46,263 nt of DNA from positions 1 to 46,263 of the forward strand of contig JAFLDL010000039.1 of NCBI GenBank assembly GCA_017302435.1. Reading direction: 5' to 3'. Positions 45,166 to 46,263 of the stretch are shown here, piece after piece (position 1 is the stretch's first letter; every line of letters begins with the position of its first letter). A program made the translations under genes and the position numbers. Source of the stretch: Candidatus Accumulibacter necessarius (GTDB lineage: Bacteria; Pseudomonadota; Gammaproteobacteria; Burkholderiales; Rhodocyclaceae). Under the pieces are notes generated by a model. It saw only the letters and a program-made list of their open reading frames with translations, did no database searches and had not been told where the DNA came from.

Positions 45166-46263
45166 GCCGTCGGCTGACCATCGGCCCGTTCAACCGCGTC
45201 GAAGGCGACCTCGAAGTGACGCTCGACGTCGCCGATGGCCGCGTCGCCTCGGCGCAGGTCAGTTCGTCGCTCTATCGCGGTTTCGAGCATATCCTGCTCG
45301 CCAAGCACCCGCTCGACGCGCTGGTGATCGTACCGCGCATCTGTGGCATCTGCTCGGTCTCGCAATCGTCGGCCGCCGCGACCGCGCTGGCAGCAGCAGC
45401 CGGCCTCGAGATGCCGCCGAATGGCCGCCTGGCGAGCAATCTGATCCTCGCCTGCGAGAACCTGGCAGACCACCTGACGCACTTCTACCTCTTCTTCATG
45501 CCCGACTTCGCCCACGCAGCCTATCGCGACCGCCGCTGGCATGGCCAGGCGGAAAAGCGTTTCAAGGCCACGGTCGGCGACGCGCAGCGCGAGGCGCTGC
45601 CGGCGCGGGCCGACCTGCTGCGCCTGATGGGCTATCTCGCCGGCAAGTGGCCGCACAGCCTGGCGCTGCAGCCGGGCGGAACGACCCGCGCCGTCACCGC
45701 GACCGAAAAGGTTCGCCTGCTCGCCGTCCTGCGCGAGTTTCGCGCCTTCCTGAGTACGACCGTGTTCGGTGACGCGCTCGAAGTCGTCGCCGCGATCGGC
45801 AGCGTGGACCAACTTGCTGCCTGGGCGCAGGGTCGGCCGGCCGACTTTCCCCGCTTCCTCGAAATCGCCGGCGATCTGGGTCTTGCCCGCGTCGGACGCG
45901 CGAGCGACGGCTTTCTCAGTTACGGTGCCTACAGCCACGGCGGCGAGGATGGCCAGCATCTCTTTGCTCGCGGCCTCTGGCGCGGTGCCTGGCAGCCATT
46001 CGACGAGCCGCGGATCACGGAAGATGTCACCCATGCCTGGCTGCACGGTGACCGCCCGCTGCATCCGCAGCAAGGTGAAACGCGGCCGTTCACCGGCGAG
46101 TTCAGCGATCGACCGGACGCCTACACCTGGTGCAAGGCGCCGCGCTACGCCGGTCAGGTCTTGGAGAGCGGCGCCCTGGCCCGCCAGATGGTCGCCGGCC
46201 ACCCGCTGCTGCGGGCGCTGGTCGCGGCCGACGGCGGCAGCGTGCTGGCGCGGGTCGTCGCCC
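45162..46263 (+). CDS. hoxC: Regulatory [NiFe]-hydrogenase large subunit HoxC/HupV (5' part)
   Basis: The first 367 codons of the large subunit; the gene runs off the window, so the C-terminal DPCxxC is not seen. The N-terminal Ni-Fe ligand motif is RICGICSVSQ (C61, C64), with the SVSQ ending typical of H2-sensing HupV/HoxC. Ile63 in the motif and Phe111 (HFYLFFMPDF) correspond to the bulky gas-channel residues that limit O2 entry in the Ralstonia sensor, rather than Val/Leu of standard enzymes. The start overlaps the hoxB stop. Confidence 0.95.
   Translation, partial: MSRRLTIGPFNRVEGDLEVTLDVADGRVASAQVSSSLYRGFEHILLAKHPLDALVIVPRICGICSVSQSSAAATALAAAAGLEMPPNGRLASNLILACENLADHLTHFYLFFMPDFAHAAYRDRRWHGQAEKRFKATVGDAQREALPARADLLRLMGYLAGKWPHSLALQPGGTTRAVTATEKVRLLAVLREFRAFLSTTVFGDALEVVAAIGSVDQLAAWAQGRPADFPRFLEIAGDLGLARVGRASDGFLSYGAYSHGGEDGQHLFARGLWRGAWQPFDEPRITEDVTHAWLHGDRPLHPQQGETRPFTGEFSDRPDAYTWCKAPRYAGQVLESGALARQMVAGHPLLRALVAADGGSVLARVVA

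Noticed and set aside
1-46263. CRISPR array, prophage or complete insertion sequence
   Set aside because: No regular spaced repeats, no transposase or integrase with catalytic motifs, and no phage structural genes were seen.

Overview
The window is a contiguous stretch of a GC-rich Gram-negative chromosome, most likely a betaproteobacterium. A Rhodocyclales or Accumulibacter-like host is my inference. It rests on the hoxV-hypABFCDEX-hoxABC order shared with Ralstonia-type hydrogenase loci, the complete ccmABCDEFGHI operon, an FNR-type box and the overall gene style. No tRNA, rRNA or CRISPR array was seen.

Positions 1-5560 hold a Ser/Thr kinase with a cyclic-nucleotide-binding-like domain, divergent from the heat-shock genes grpE-dnaK-dnaJ, which have a good sigma-32 promoter. 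Positions 5731-18418 hold housekeeping genes: a LivK-type binding protein, cysS, a TPR protein, two tandem cyclophilins (periplasmic then cytosolic), lpxH, recQ, a membrane-anchored glutamate-synthase-like FMN protein, nadC, a 46-residue membrane protein, thrC and a GGDEF protein. Positions 18540-22149 hold a polytopic membrane protein paired with a DUF2249 protein, a DUF2062 protein behind a structured leader, a small putative lipoprotein and a MarC protein.

Positions 22387-29465 are a compact minus-strand operon for c-type cytochrome maturation, ccmABCDEFGHI, mostly with overlapping or abutting genes. Divergent from it, behind a near-perfect FNR box at 29536-29549, begins a [NiFe]-hydrogenase maturation and H2-sensing cluster: hoxV, hypA, hypB, hypF, hypC, then hypD, hypE, hoxX/hypX, hoxA, hoxB and the start of hoxC, which runs off the right edge. 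These genes build the Ni-Fe(CN)2CO centre (HypA-F, HypX, HoxV) and sense H2 (HoxB/HoxC), feeding the NtrC-type activator HoxA. The catalytic hydrogenase genes are not in the window.

The most unusual part is 34555-38753. The normally continuous hypC-hypD junction is interrupted by about 4.2 kb. That stretch holds a truncated PIN-like (DUF5615) toxin relic, a decayed second copy of hypD with an internal 220-bp deletion between 9-bp direct repeats, an intact vapBC-type toxin-antitoxin pair, a gene-poor stretch, and an oppositely oriented TonB-dependent receptor. The receptor carries the CxxxM and HxM motifs of OprC/NosA copper receptors. A 61-codon cysteine-containing reading frame precedes it and could be a metal-sensing leader. 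The intact hypD-hoxC half must therefore have its own promoter.
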